Below are positions 36,976 through 46,259 of a stretch of 64,000 nt of DNA, piece after piece. Position 1 is the stretch's first letter, and every line of letters starts with the position of its first letter. The DNA is from UBA1479 sp963976055. GTDB lineage: Bacteria > Pseudomonadota > Alphaproteobacteria > Rhodospirillales > Casp-alpha2. The stretch spans positions 248,001 to 312,000 of the forward strand of contig CAXBJB010000001.1 of assembly GCA_963976055.1 (NCBI GenBank). The letters run 5' to 3'. Below the pieces are notes generated by a model, which was not told the DNA's origin, made no database searches, and saw only the letters and a list, made by a program, of their open reading frames with translations. A program made the position numbers and the translations under genes.

Positions 36976-37392
36976 TCAGTTTTCCACCGGGCATTCCTTC
37001 GCCCGATAGGCGATGACCAGATGATCGCGGTGTATCTGGTTTTCGTCGAGCATGGTTTTCGTACCGTCGTCGTTTTCGACCGCGAAGATCGCCGGCAGGA
37101 ACAGAACGCCCGCGATGTACCCGGCGAACTGGTTCTTGCCGCGATTGGCTTGAATCTTCTGCTCGAGGTAGGAGTCGTGCTGCGCAAGATTTTCGATCTC
37201 GAGATTGATCTGCTTGCAGGTCATCTGTTTGACGGTTTTCGGCACAGCCGCCATGGCTTTCGCGATGGCGGCTTCGTCGTTGCCCAGTTCCGGAGGCAGG
37301 GCGGGCGCATTGCGGGCACAGCCCCCGACGGCAATCGCCAGGGCGACCAGACAGAGGCTAATTGACGAACTTGATCGCACGGCCTTTTCCAT
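36976..37392 (-). CDS. Lipoprotein of unknown function
   Basis: 138 residues from ATG at 37392, with a lipobox AVGGC at about residue 24. The mature part has a helical coiled region (QINLEIENLAQHDSYLEQKI), a short hydrophobic FAGYIAGVLFLPAIFAV segment and a Cys near the C-terminus. The start lies inside the 3' end of the upstream lipoprotein gene (35-base overlap), so the two are coupled. Confidence 0.65.
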   Translation of the reverse strand: MEKAVRSSSSISLCLVALAIAVGGCARNAPALPPELGNDEAAIAKAMAAVPKTVKQMTCKQINLEIENLAQHDSYLEQKIQANRGKNQFAGYIAGVLFLPAIFAVENDDGTKTMLDENQIHRDHLVIAYRAKECPVEN

Positions 37393-37795
37393 CCAAGGAC
37401 CCCCAGCTGAACAGGCCGATGCCCACGGTTCCATAGCGAACCAGGATCACGGCGTCTGCGTTGAGTTTCGAGGCTTCTTCCTTGAGCTTCTCGGCGACCA
37501 GTTCCTTGGTCGGATCGGCATGGAAGATCGTCGTCTTGTTCACCGTCACTTCAAGGTCCGCGAGGGTTTCATACTTGCGGTCCGTGATGTCCTTTTCCGT
37601 GAGGATGATGTCCGCCGCCGATTTGGGCGTTTCCACCGGCGCGGCGGCGGGAGCCGCCGCTGGCGCGGACGCCATCTCCACATCCGAACCCTTGGTCTTG
37701 AGTTCGACGTTGGCGGACGACCAGGTGTTGCAGCCGGCCAGGATGGTGCCGCAAAGGGCAACCAGGATCAATTTTCCGGCGCGATGATACGTCAT
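37358..37795 (-). CDS. Lipoprotein with YbjQ-like domain
   Basis: 145 residues from ATG at 37795. The lipobox is ILAGC, followed by an Ala/Pro linker. A C-terminal domain (KYETLADLEVTVNKT...LKEEASKLNADAVILVRYG) resembles the heavy-metal-binding YbjQ/UPF0145 fold only loosely. It is the second of three lipoprotein genes on the minus strand. Confidence 0.65.
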   Translation of the reverse strand: MTYHRAGKLILVALCGTILAGCNTWSSANVELKTKGSDVEMASAPAAAPAAAPVETPKSAADIILTEKDITDRKYETLADLEVTVNKTTIFHADPTKELVAEKLKEEASKLNADAVILVRYGTVGIGLFSWGSLDGKGRAIKFVN

Positions 37796-37856
37796 GTTGG
37801 TTTCCTTCCATTCCGGAGGATGCCGTGCGGGGCATCCCCGCATGGGCGAGCGGGGA

Positions 37857-38354
37857 TTAGATCGCTGCCAGAATTTTTGAACGCTGGGAGTCGAATTCTT
37901 CCTGGGTGATCAATCCGTCCTGGAGGAGTTGCTCCAGTTTCTTCAGGCGTCCGGGAACATCCTCCTTCGGGGAAATTTCCTTCTTCACCTTGATCAGGGC
38001 GGCACTACAGTCTTTTTGAACCATGGTCTTTTCGATGGCGTCTTCTTCGCCCAAGAGACGGGAATACTCAGCCGCCTGCGGGCCGTCACCGCCCTCAAGG
38101 AAGAATAACGTCGGCCAGAATAGGACAAGGCCCAGGCCCATTTGGACGGCATCGTTGTCCGATGTTTTCTTCAACTGCGTGTAGAGTTCGACCTTGCGCG
38201 ACGATACCCGCTCAAGCTCTCCGCTCAACTGCCCGCAACCGAGCGGCGCAAACTGCGTCGGTGAGACATAGGCGCGCTGCATCTCGTCGGGAGACGAGGC
38301 GCAGCCAGCGACAAACAGGAGGCTAATCGCCCCCAGCATGGACTTCCGTTTCAT
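37857..38354 (-). CDS. Lipoprotein with C-terminal SHOCT domain
   Basis: 165 residues from ATG at 38354. The lipobox is FVAGC (about residue 18). A hydrophobic segment MGLGLVLFWPTLFFLEG lies in the middle. The last 30 residues (LKKLEQLLQDGLITQEEFDSQR) form a SHOCT motif, a short helix pair found at protein termini. It is the first gene of the three-lipoprotein unit. Confidence 0.75.
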   Translation of the reverse strand: MKRKSMLGAISLLFVAGCASSPDEMQRAYVSPTQFAPLGCGQLSGELERVSSRKVELYTQLKKTSDNDAVQMGLGLVLFWPTLFFLEGGDGPQAAEYSRLLGEEDAIEKTMVQKDCSAALIKVKKEISPKEDVPGRLKKLEQLLQDGLITQEEFDSQRSKILAAI

Positions 38355-38535
38355 GATGTTCCCCCTCAATGATCCCCTGATCACGATTTTATGTAATTTT
38401 CGCGATCAGCCTTAACTATAAATTCTACCATTACTTAGACAAGCCAAAACGACGGGTCCGCGCAGTTATTTTTCGCGGGCCGGTTGAGGCGTTTAAAGCC
38501 GTTGGATGACGGAATTGTTCGTGCGGCGGCCGGCC

Positions 38536-39237
38536 TTATTCCGCCGCCTGGGCCCCGGTCTTCAATTCCCAGGCCAGCGCGCCCCGGCGTTCCAGGTTCT
38601 CATTGAATGCCTCTGGAAACTCCGGCGGGACGGAGCCGGTCACCGCGTCCGTCGCGAGCAATGCGTCGACCCAGGCGGCGACCAGGGGGAAGTCGCCCAG
38701 AAGCCCGGTCTTCAGGTGCTCCTCGCACAGCATGAAGCGCTGGAAGAACGGCGCGTAGGCGGCGTCGACCAGGCACATGTCGGGACCGTTGAAATAGGGG
38801 CCGTCGTTGCCGCGTTCCTTGGCGATGGCGGCTTCCAGGCGGCCGATGCGCTGGCGTGCCGTTTCCAGCGCCCCCGCCAGGGCGTCCTTGGACTCACAAT
38901 AGGACAGGTTGTTCAGGCCGGGACCCCAGGCGAAGGTCTGAAGAAAATCGGTCCAGGCCCGGTTCTTGGCCCGCTTGACGGGATCGGCCGGATGCAGGCG
39001 CGGTTCGAACACCTCGTCCAGGTATTCGGCGATGGCGTTGGATTCGAACAGCACCTCGCCATCGACCTTCAGCACCGGCACCTTGCCGTGGGGTGAAAGT
39101 TCCAGGAACCAGTCGGGCTTGTCGCGCAGGTTCACGTAGGTGACGTCGAAATCCACGCCCTTGGCGCGCAGCATGATAACGGCGCGCTGCACCCAGGGGC
39201 AGGTGACGGCGCTGATCAGGTGGAACTTGTTCGCCAT
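38536..39237 (-). CDS. Glutathione S-transferase family protein
   Basis: 233 residues. The N-terminal thioredoxin-like domain has the catalytic Cys in AVTCPWVQRA and the glutathione-binding HGKVPVLKVDGEVLFESNAI. A helical C-terminal domain follows. The Cys suggests omega-like (thiol transferase) rather than conjugating chemistry. It is downstream of the NMT1-like gene in the same direction (45-base gap), perhaps in one operon. Confidence 0.88.
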   Translation of the reverse strand: MANKFHLISAVTCPWVQRAVIMLRAKGVDFDVTYVNLRDKPDWFLELSPHGKVPVLKVDGEVLFESNAIAEYLDEVFEPRLHPADPVKRAKNRAWTDFLQTFAWGPGLNNLSYCESKDALAGALETARQRIGRLEAAIAKERGNDGPYFNGPDMCLVDAAYAPFFQRFMLCEEHLKTGLLGDFPLVAAWVDALLATDAVTGSVPPEFPEAFNENLERRGALAWELKTGAQAAE

Positions 39238-39282
39238 GGCGTCGTCTCCCGGCCCTGGTTGCGGTGGGTTGGTCGGCTGTCC

Positions 39283-40173
39283 TCAATCGGTCTCGGGCGG
39301 CAGGCAGCACACGGCCTCGTAGGGATAGCGTTCCTTCAGCGTGCCGAAATGTTCGAACACGTCCTGGGTCACCGCGTAGGCTTCCTTGGTGATCTCGACA
39401 TGGGGCGTCCAGCACCCGAGTTTCTGATAGGTCGCGATGCAGTCGGCCAGAACGTCCTCGTCGATGTCGGGGAAATAGGAGCTTTCCGCCTTGGCGATCT
39501 CGATGGCCGGGGTTTCGTTCATGTAGACGCGGGTTTTCTTGTAGGCGCGCATGAAGGCCTTGGCCATGTCCGTCGCCAGCCATTCCGGCGTGGCGCACAG
39601 GCTGGAGAAGCCGTTGGGTCCGATCTGCGGGCCGACCTGGGCGACGACATGGCCGATGCCGTCCTTTTCCAACTGCTGCGGAAACGGGCCCTGTTGCTGC
39701 ACATAATCGCCGAGGCCGTCGCGGAAGGCCTTGTCGATATCGGCCGCACCCCCCGGGGTGATCAGGTTGATCTTGGAGAAATCGATGCCCGCCTTGTGAC
39801 AGGCGTACATGAACATGGCGCGCGGCTGTCCGCCGCCGAAACAGACAAGGTCGGCCCCTTCGAGCTTCTTCCAGGTGAAATCGGGATCGGCCTGCCGCCC
39901 GGTGACGAAGAAGCCGTCCATTTCGTTGATCTGGGCGAAATGCTTGACCTTCGGTGTCTCGCCCTTGCCAAGCGTCGTGAAGCCCTGAGACAGGGCCGAT
40001 TGCACGACATCGGCCGAGCCGTCGAGCAGGGCATCGATCGCCGACTTGCCCGGCGGCGATACGGACCAGTTCGGCTCAAGGCCCTCGGCCTTGAGGAAGC
40101 CGCCGGACATGGTGGAAATGAGCGGCGAATAGAACGCCGAGAACAGGGTGAATTGGATGTTGATTTTGGCCAT
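39283..40173 (-). CDS. NMT1/THI5-like substrate-binding-fold protein without signal peptide
   Basis: 296 residues from ATG at 40173 behind GGGGGAGACA; a longer open frame runs upstream through the antisense of a kinase and is spurious. The fold is that of ABC nitrate/taurine/thiamine-precursor binding proteins (FLKAEGLEPNW; ALLDGSADVVQSALSQ; FGGGQPRAMFMYACHKAGID). The protein starts directly with a beta strand and has no export signal, and no ABC permease or ATPase is adjacent. It ends with AVCCLPPETD. It may be a cytoplasmic sensor or enzyme; the THI5 CCCFC iron motif is not present as such. Confidence 0.7.
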   Translation of the reverse strand: MAKINIQFTLFSAFYSPLISTMSGGFLKAEGLEPNWSVSPPGKSAIDALLDGSADVVQSALSQGFTTLGKGETPKVKHFAQINEMDGFFVTGRQADPDFTWKKLEGADLVCFGGGQPRAMFMYACHKAGIDFSKINLITPGGAADIDKAFRDGLGDYVQQQGPFPQQLEKDGIGHVVAQVGPQIGPNGFSSLCATPEWLATDMAKAFMRAYKKTRVYMNETPAIEIAKAESSYFPDIDEDVLADCIATYQKLGCWTPHVEITKEAYAVTQDVFEHFGTLKERYPYEAVCCLPPETD

Positions 40174-40277
40174 TGTCTCCCCCTTTAGGGACTGGAATTC
40201 GGATGATTGATCTCGTTGGTCCAGCAGCCTAACGGTTAACGCCCGGACGTCAAGGACAGGGGGCGCGGCGGGGGTGT

Positions 40278-41885
40278 TCAGGCCGAAACGGCGCGTAGCG
40301 GCGGCTGATCGACGCCGCCCGGGTGCCGCGGAAACCGCGCGGTGACCAAGGTCCCTTCGCCCGGCGTGCTGTCGATGATCAGCCTGCCGCCGTGGGCTTC
40401 GGTCAGGGATTTGACGATGGACAGGCCCAGCCCCGTGCCCGTCTGCGACAGGTGCGGGTTGGAATGGCTGCGGGTGAAGGGTTCGGTGACCGTCGCAAGC
40501 GCGCCTTCCGGAATGCCGACGCCCGTGTCCTCGACCATGAGCGACAGAGCGTCGCCGGTCTGTGCCACGCCGATGGTCACGCGGCCGCCGGGATCGGTGA
40601 ACTTGATGGCGTTGGACAAGAGGTTTAGGGCGATCTGCACCACCGCGCGGCGGTCGGCGGTCAGCGTCGGGATGTCCTGTGCGATGTCGATCTCGACGGT
40701 GATGGCCTTGTCCTCGGCCATGGTGGCGAAGGTGCGCACGCAATCCTCGATCACGACGCGCAGATTGATCGGTTCCATGACCAATAACCGCTTGCCCGCC
40801 TCGATGGTCGAGATATCGAGCACGTCGTTGACGAGCGCCAGCATCAGTTCGCCGGAATCGCGGATGTTGTCGGCATAACCCTTGTACCGCTTGTCGCCGA
40901 GCGGCCCGAAGATCTCGTTGCCGAGAAGCTGGCTGAACCCGAGAATCGCGTTCAGCGGCGTGCGGAACTCGTGGCTCATGGTGGCCAGGAACTGGGATTT
41001 CGCGCGGTTGGCCTCGATCGCGCTTTCCGTCGCCTCGCGCAGTGATTGTTCGGCGGCCTTGCGCGCCGAGATGTCCTGGATGAACGAGACATAGTTGAGA
41101 ACGTCGCCGTCGTCGCCGCGGATGACCGACGACGACACGCTGCCCCAGACCGTATGCCCGTCCTTGTGCAGGTAGCGCTTTTCCATGCTGATGACCTCGA
41201 CCTCGCCGTCGGCGAGGCGGCGGCGCAGTTCCAGGCTGCGCAACAGGTCGTCGGGATGGGTCAGGGCCTCGTAGGGGTTTCCCAGCAGCTCGTCCTGCGA
41301 ATATCCGACAAGGTTGCAGAAGGCGTCGTTGACGCGTTCGCGGGTCGATCCGTCGGCCGCGTGCAGGACCATGCCCACGGCGGCGTTGTCGAACACGCTG
41401 CGCAACACGGCGTCCTTGCGGCGAAGCTCCTCGCCCTCGCGGATTTCCCGGGGCAGCCAGTGGCGGATCAGCAGGGCCAGAACCAGCACCCCGGCGGCGA
41501 TGTTGATCAGCTTGGGAATGACCAGCAGGGCCGGGTGGGACAGCGTGTCGAAAATGCCCGGCGGCAGAAGCCCGTAGCGGGAATTGAAGTACAGACCGAA
41601 ATAGACGCTTTCGAACAGGGTGCGGAAGGCGTCGATGGCGAGGATCACCAGCAGCACGGCGATCCCGGCGCCCACCAGTTTGGATTGACGCAGCCTGACC
41701 ACGTAAAGGATGAGGATGACCAGCCATAGAACGGTCACCACCCAATAGGAAATAGGTGCGAAATACTCCAACATCAGGTGGTCCGGCCCGATTTCCCCCT
41801 CGACAAAGACTCCCACATTTGTCGGTTGGGTTGCAACCTTTGCAACTGACTCGCGGATTTCAGGGGTGCTTGCGGGGTCATGCAC
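40278..41885 (-). CDS. Membrane PAS sensor histidine kinase
   Basis: 535 residues from a GTG start overlapping the previous kinase by 8 bases. Three or four membrane helices lie in the first 145 residues. A PAS domain follows (DAVLRSVFDNAAVGMVLHAADG...KDGHTVWGSVS), then HisKA with HEFRTPLNAILGFSQ and HATPase_c with NLLSNAIKF, DTGVGIP and TGLGLSI. No response regulator lies nearby. An internal ATG at 41774 is an alternative start. Confidence 0.88.
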   Translation of the reverse strand: MHDPASTPEIRESVAKVATQPTNVGVFVEGEIGPDHLMLEYFAPISYWVVTVLWLVILILYVVRLRQSKLVGAGIAVLLVILAIDAFRTLFESVYFGLYFNSRYGLLPPGIFDTLSHPALLVIPKLINIAAGVLVLALLIRHWLPREIREGEELRRKDAVLRSVFDNAAVGMVLHAADGSTRERVNDAFCNLVGYSQDELLGNPYEALTHPDDLLRSLELRRRLADGEVEVISMEKRYLHKDGHTVWGSVSSSVIRGDDGDVLNYVSFIQDISARKAAEQSLREATESAIEANRAKSQFLATMSHEFRTPLNAILGFSQLLGNEIFGPLGDKRYKGYADNIRDSGELMLALVNDVLDISTIEAGKRLLVMEPINLRVVIEDCVRTFATMAEDKAITVEIDIAQDIPTLTADRRAVVQIALNLLSNAIKFTDPGGRVTIGVAQTGDALSLMVEDTGVGIPEGALATVTEPFTRSHSNPHLSQTGTGLGLSIVKSLTEAHGGRLIIDSTPGEGTLVTARFPRHPGGVDQPPLRAVSA

Positions 41886-43242
41886 GGACCGCGCGACCGG
41901 CCGGAAAGCGGACGGTCACGGTCGTGCCCTCGCCCGGCGCGCTGATCAGGGTCAGGCTGCCGCCGTGCAGTTCGACCAACTGTTTGGAGACGGACAGGCC
42001 CAGGCCGGTGCCGATATGGCTGCGGTCCGACGATGTGCCGACCTGTCCGAAAGGCTCCAGAACCAGGGGAATGTCCTCGGCCGCGATGCCGATCCCCGTA
42101 TCGGCGATGTCGATGGCGATGCGGCCGTCATCCTCGACCCGTGCGGAGACATCCACCCGCCCGCCCGGAACATTGAATTTCACGGCGTTCGACAACAGGT
42201 TCAGGACCACCTGCATGACATAGCGGGTGTCGGCGAACAGCTTCGGGGTCCCGGCCTCGCAGGCGCAGGTCAGGGTCAGGGCCTTGGCCCCGGCCTCGGT
42301 CTCGAGCATGTGACAGGCCTGTTCGAGGGTTTCCGGCAGGTCGATTGCTTCCTCGTTCAGGGTGACCTGGCCGGCTTCGATCTTGGACAGATCCAACAGG
42401 TCGTTGATGAGCTGCAGCAGGTGTTCGGCCGACCGCTGGATGTCGCGGGCGTATTCCACATGCTTTTCGGGGGCCCGCCTTAGGCCCTCGCCCAAGGACA
42501 TGACCTGGGAAAACCCGATGATGGAATTCAGCGGCGTGCGCAGTTCGTGGCTCATGTTGGCAAGGAATTCGGACTTCGCGCGGTTGGCCTGCTCGGCGTC
42601 CATCAGGGCATTGTTGATGCGCCGTTCCGTCGCCTTCTGCTCCGTGATGTCCGTGGAAAAGGTGCCGATGCCGACGACCGTGCCGTCTTCCCCCATGACG
42701 GGAAACTTGGTGCACAGATGTACATGATCGCCGTCCTTATGGGGGATGACGTGTTCTTCGGTCACGTCCTGGCCGGTTTCGACGGCCCGGAGTTCCTGGC
42801 TCCGGAACTCCTCGGCCAGATGCGTCGGGAATACGTTGCCGGCGTTCAGGCCCTCGATCTTGGCGGGGTCCAGGCCCAGTTGGTTGGTGTATTCCTTGTT
42901 CATCAGAAGATAGCGCCCGTCGGCGTGCTTGAGCGCGACCAGCGCCGGCGCGTGGTCGATGAAGGCGCGCAAGGTTTCCTCGCTGCGGCGAAAGGCCGCT
43001 TCGGCCTTGTGTTGCGTCTTCAGGATTCTGCCGATGATCCCGGCGGGCACCAGCAGGGCGATGGCGGCGAAGGCGGTGGCCATCAGGACATGTGTCCAGC
43101 GATCGATGTGATCGACATGCGGCGCGCCTTTGGTGAAGGTCTCGACGGCTTGGCCCGCGACCGAGAACTCCCACAGGCAGGCAAGCCCGAACACGGCGGC
43201 CAGGGTCGCACCGTACAACGCGAACAGTTGGCGGTTGTTCAA
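41878..43242 (-). CDS. Membrane PAS sensor histidine kinase, first of the tandem pair
   Basis: 454 residues. Two membrane helices (about 6-28 and 50-72) enclose a short periplasmic loop of about 20 residues. PAS domain (LRAFIDHAPALVALKHADG), HisKA with HELRTPLNSIIGFSQVMS and HATPase_c with NLLSNAVKF and GTGLGLSV follow. It shares organisation with the downstream kinase, so the pair may have arisen by duplication or act together. It is orphan with respect to a response regulator. Confidence 0.88.
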   Translation of the reverse strand: MNNRQLFALYGATLAAVFGLACLWEFSVAGQAVETFTKGAPHVDHIDRWTHVLMATAFAAIALLVPAGIIGRILKTQHKAEAAFRRSEETLRAFIDHAPALVALKHADGRYLLMNKEYTNQLGLDPAKIEGLNAGNVFPTHLAEEFRSQELRAVETGQDVTEEHVIPHKDGDHVHLCTKFPVMGEDGTVVGIGTFSTDITEQKATERRINNALMDAEQANRAKSEFLANMSHELRTPLNSIIGFSQVMSLGEGLRRAPEKHVEYARDIQRSAEHLLQLINDLLDLSKIEAGQVTLNEEAIDLPETLEQACHMLETEAGAKALTLTCACEAGTPKLFADTRYVMQVVLNLLSNAVKFNVPGGRVDVSARVEDDGRIAIDIADTGIGIAAEDIPLVLEPFGQVGTSSDRSHIGTGLGLSVSKQLVELHGGSLTLISAPGEGTTVTVRFPAGRAVRA

Positions 43243-43366
43243 CGGCAGCTTCCTTCAAGAGCGCCCGCGTTCTTGTGCGCGGGTCGGCGGCCCGTTCCGG
43301 ACCATGTCATAAACCGCATATACCGGGATGGGGCCGCGGTCCAGCATATCCGCTTGCCGGCGAAAT

Positions 43367-44236
43367 TCACCCGCGATTTGTCTCGCCCAGGGCCAGGCCG
43401 GCGACGAAGGCCTCGGCGGCGGCCAGACCGGCCCGGTCGATGCCGGTGGCGAACCCGGCGCGCGCCAGGTAATCGACCACCCGGCCCGTCGCCACGTTGC
43501 CCTTGGCCCCCGGCGCATAGGGACAGCCGCCCAGCCCGCCGACGGAGGAATCGAAGGTGCGCAGCCCCTTGTCCAGGCTGACCGCGATGTTGTCGAGCGC
43601 GCGGCCGCCCGTGTCATGGAAATGCCCGGCCAGGTCGGCGGCGTCGGCGACGTTCAGCACCGCATCCAGCATGGCGGCGACGGCCTCGGGTGCCGCCATG
43701 CCGATGCTGTCGCCGAGGGAAACCTCATAACAGCCAAGGGCGAACAACGCCTCGGTCACGCGGGCGGCGGCCTCCGGCGGCACGGCGCCGGAATAGGGGC
43801 AGTCGGTGACGCAGGACACATACCCCCGCACGGGAATGCCGTCGGCCCGGGCGGCGTCCATGAGCGGGCGGAAACGGTCCAGGCTTTCCGCGATGGAACA
43901 GTTGATGTTCTTTTGGCTGAACGCCTCCGACGCGGCGGCGAACACGGCAACCTCGTCGACCTTGGCCGCGCGGGCTCCCTCGTATCCCTTCATGTTGGGG
44001 GTCAGGGCGGCGTAGGTCACCCCGGGCCTGCGGGTGATCGCGGCCATGACCTCGGCGGCGTCGGCCATCTGCGGCACCCATTTGGGCGACACGAAACTGG
44101 TCGCCTCGATCTTTCTGAACCCGGCCGCGGACAGAAGGTCGATCAGGCGCACCTTGTCGGCCGCCGGGATCAGGCGTTTTTCGTTCTGCAGGCCGTCGCG
44201 GGGCCCGACTTCGTAGATGGTGACGGTCTTAGTCAT
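43367..44236 (-). CDS. mvaB: Hydroxymethylglutaryl-CoA lyase
   Basis: 289 residues from ATG at 44236 (MTKTVTIYEVGPRDGLQNE). The DRE-TIM signatures are RDGLQNE, the metal ligands in GHFHDTGGRA and the active-site Cys in GGLGGCPYAPGAKGN. It cleaves HMG-CoA to acetoacetate and acetyl-CoA, the last step of leucine degradation. In the usual liu operon it follows the carboxylase genes; here a 2.2-kb AT-rich stretch separates it from liuB. Confidence 0.94.
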   Translation of the reverse strand: MTKTVTIYEVGPRDGLQNEKRLIPAADKVRLIDLLSAAGFRKIEATSFVSPKWVPQMADAAEVMAAITRRPGVTYAALTPNMKGYEGARAAKVDEVAVFAAASEAFSQKNINCSIAESLDRFRPLMDAARADGIPVRGYVSCVTDCPYSGAVPPEAAARVTEALFALGCYEVSLGDSIGMAAPEAVAAMLDAVLNVADAADLAGHFHDTGGRALDNIAVSLDKGLRTFDSSVGGLGGCPYAPGAKGNVATGRVVDYLARAGFATGIDRAGLAAAEAFVAGLALGETNRG

Positions 44237-44433
44237 CGCCCCAATCATAGCCTTCCGAAGGACTCGAATTCACCTGAAAGCGGTCGAGAACAATGAACGC
44301 ACAGGTCGGCGGCTTGTAGCCAGGAGGAGACGTTGGCTTCCTTCAGTCTCGATTTACAGTGAAATTCTATGGTCCGTTTGATCAGTCTATATTCGCGGTC
44401 GCATCCTACCGGACGATTAACGATAATGACGCC

Positions 44434-44970
44434 ATGGAATACAAGCAGAGCGGCTCCGATATAGATACTTCGAAGAAAATTTTGAAGGTCAATCACGCTG
44501 GAGAATTTGGAGCCGTGAATATCTACAAAGCCCAAGTCCTTGTGTCGAATTTCTTCCGCCGCGAGTTCACACCGATGCTCGAGCGCTTTCAGGAAGATGA
44601 AGAACGACATCTCGAAATATTCTGGACTGAGATACAGAGGCGTGACGGCGTTAAGTGTAAAAGCTTCTGGCTCTGTGGCCTTGGCGGCTTTTCCATGGGA
44701 TTTGTGTCAGCACTCCTGGGGAAAAGAGGTGTGATGGCATGTACTTGGGCTGTGGAGTCGGTTGTGACGGAGCACCTGGAAAAACAGCTCACCTACCTTG
44801 AGATGATCGGCGACTACGAAGCGATAGAAACGGTCAAAGCAATTCTAGAAGACGAAGAGCATCATCGAGACGTGGCCTTCGCGGATGAGGGAATGAATGT
44901 GTTGTTCGGACCGTTTCGTTTTCTCGTTCGAATGTTTACTGAGGGTGTAATTCGGTTTGGCATGAGATGA
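44434..44970 (+). CDS. coq7: Coq7-family demethoxyubiquinone hydroxylase
   Basis: 178 residues from ATG at 44434; a GTG at 44359 in the same frame would add 25. The four-helix di-iron motifs are VNHAGEFGAVNIYKAQ, EDEERHLEIFW, AVESVVTEHLEKQL and LEDEEHHRDVA, with all expected E and H ligands. It hydroxylates demethoxyubiquinone in ubiquinone synthesis. The gene is less GC-rich than its neighbours and lies in an insertion within the leucine-degradation region, so it is probably acquired. No other ubi genes are near. Confidence 0.88.
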   Translation: MEYKQSGSDIDTSKKILKVNHAGEFGAVNIYKAQVLVSNFFRREFTPMLERFQEDEERHLEIFWTEIQRRDGVKCKSFWLCGLGGFSMGFVSALLGKRGVMACTWAVESVVTEHLEKQLTYLEMIGDYEAIETVKAILEDEEHHRDVAFADEGMNVLFGPFRFLVRMFTEGVIRFGMR

Positions 44971-45138
44971 GTTTCGCGCGGCCACGTGGGACCAATCGAG
45001 ACGTTTGCATGGCCGCGGCCGCATTGGGTCATAAAGCGACCGTCGCCGGCGAGCCCTAGAATGTTCCCTTTGTAGCCACTAACGGACACGGGAAAACAAA
45101 GAAGGTATGAGTTTTCTCGGCATACAGAATTCCTTAGG

Positions 45139-45948
45139 CTATCTGCCAAGATTTCTTTCAACGACGATAAGCCGAGCTTTTTTCAGAGCTTCTTCTGCGC
45201 TGTCGCCAAGATTGATGGTTGGGTCGTACAATAGGGATAGAGCGAACCGATCCCAGGGGCTAAAAAAAGTCTGGCGGCGTTTTGGATCTAGAACAGAATC
45301 GGAAGCAACTCTTCCGCTTCCTCCAAGAAATCGCGTAATAGATGTAAGAATACAATAACGGGAATTACGCCCATCTATTCCATCTTCTATTACAATCAAG
45401 CCGCCAAGTTTTTCAAATCCTTTGTTCGCTTCAAATCCAAAACAATTTGCATGACTCTGCAAAATTTTGGCGTACTCAAGGATCGCCTCTTCCAGTATCC
45501 TATTCAATCTTATTAGATCATTCACGATAACATCATGGGCGCCAGATTTATTGCTTTTTTTATTTATTTTTACTATACGAATATTGAATTCATCTCCTGA
45601 AAAAGAAATGGGGAAATTGATCTCATTAGACAAACGATCAAGTTCTTTCGACAATTTTTGAAAATCATAAAAATGTAAAGTGCCTTCATCGATTTTTATT
45701 TTTATAGGATTTATGTATTTTGTAATTACACCGTAATAACATGGTTTTTTAATATTATTGTTTTTATCACTGATATGGGTCTCATTTTTGCAGTTCGGAT
45801 GTGATTTCGGATCTCCAAAAGTCGCGTTTTTTACAACCATTTCTTCAAAACGTTGGAGAATTTTGGACTGTTCATATTTAGCCCAAGTCGGCGAGGGGAG
45901 AACAATGCCCAACACAAATAAAATCAACACAACGGAAATTGATTTCAT
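45139..45948 (-). CDS. AT-rich secreted DUF2927-like protein
   Basis: 269 residues from ATG at 45948, behind GGGAGGAGAAAGG. The signal peptide (MKSISVVLILFVLGI) has cleavage near TWA. The C-terminal part CILTSITRFLGGSGRV...FSPWDRFALSLLYDP...EEALKKARLIV resembles DUF2927 secreted proteins of alphaproteobacteria. Its base composition is strikingly low in GC, especially in the middle (lysine, asparagine and isoleucine rich), which suggests transfer. Confidence 0.65.
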   Translation of the reverse strand: MKSISVVLILFVLGIVLPSPTWAKYEQSKILQRFEEMVVKNATFGDPKSHPNCKNETHISDKNNNIKKPCYYGVITKYINPIKIKIDEGTLHFYDFQKLSKELDRLSNEINFPISFSGDEFNIRIVKINKKSNKSGAHDVIVNDLIRLNRILEEAILEYAKILQSHANCFGFEANKGFEKLGGLIVIEDGIDGRNSRYCILTSITRFLGGSGRVASDSVLDPKRRQTFFSPWDRFALSLLYDPTINLGDSAEEALKKARLIVVERNLGR

Positions 45949-46259
45949 GCCTTTCTCCTCCCCCGGAGCTACCGCAGCACACAGACTATCGTTTCCGTAT
46001 GCGTGCTCCACTTCGAAAGCACTGCCATATTAAAAATCTACCCCGCTCTGGGGCAAATGTAACCATTTCCGATGTTTCCCTCCCTAACGGCGCGGCCGCT
46101 CCGGGTCAAAAACAGCCATCCCCACCGCGCTTGAAAAACGTCTGCCCGCCCCCCTGTTGCCGTCGTTCGCGGCGGGTGTGCAATCCCACATCGCCCTTGC
46201 CGTCCGGGCGGTTCACGCGTAGGCTTTTCATTAGATAAATCTGAAGGAGTGAAGTGGTC
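45949..46259. other. Intergenic region without recognised features
   Basis: Lies between the divergent DUF2927-like gene and the 52-residue secreted peptide. It shifts from AT-rich to GC-rich near 46080. No operator, RNA or repeat is seen. Confidence 0.4.

Noticed and set aside
40174..41745. An N-terminal extension of the NMT1-like protein
   Set aside because: It is an out-of-frame reading of the kinase gene on the same strand, with Arg-rich low-complexity sequence. A good ribosome site lies before 40173.
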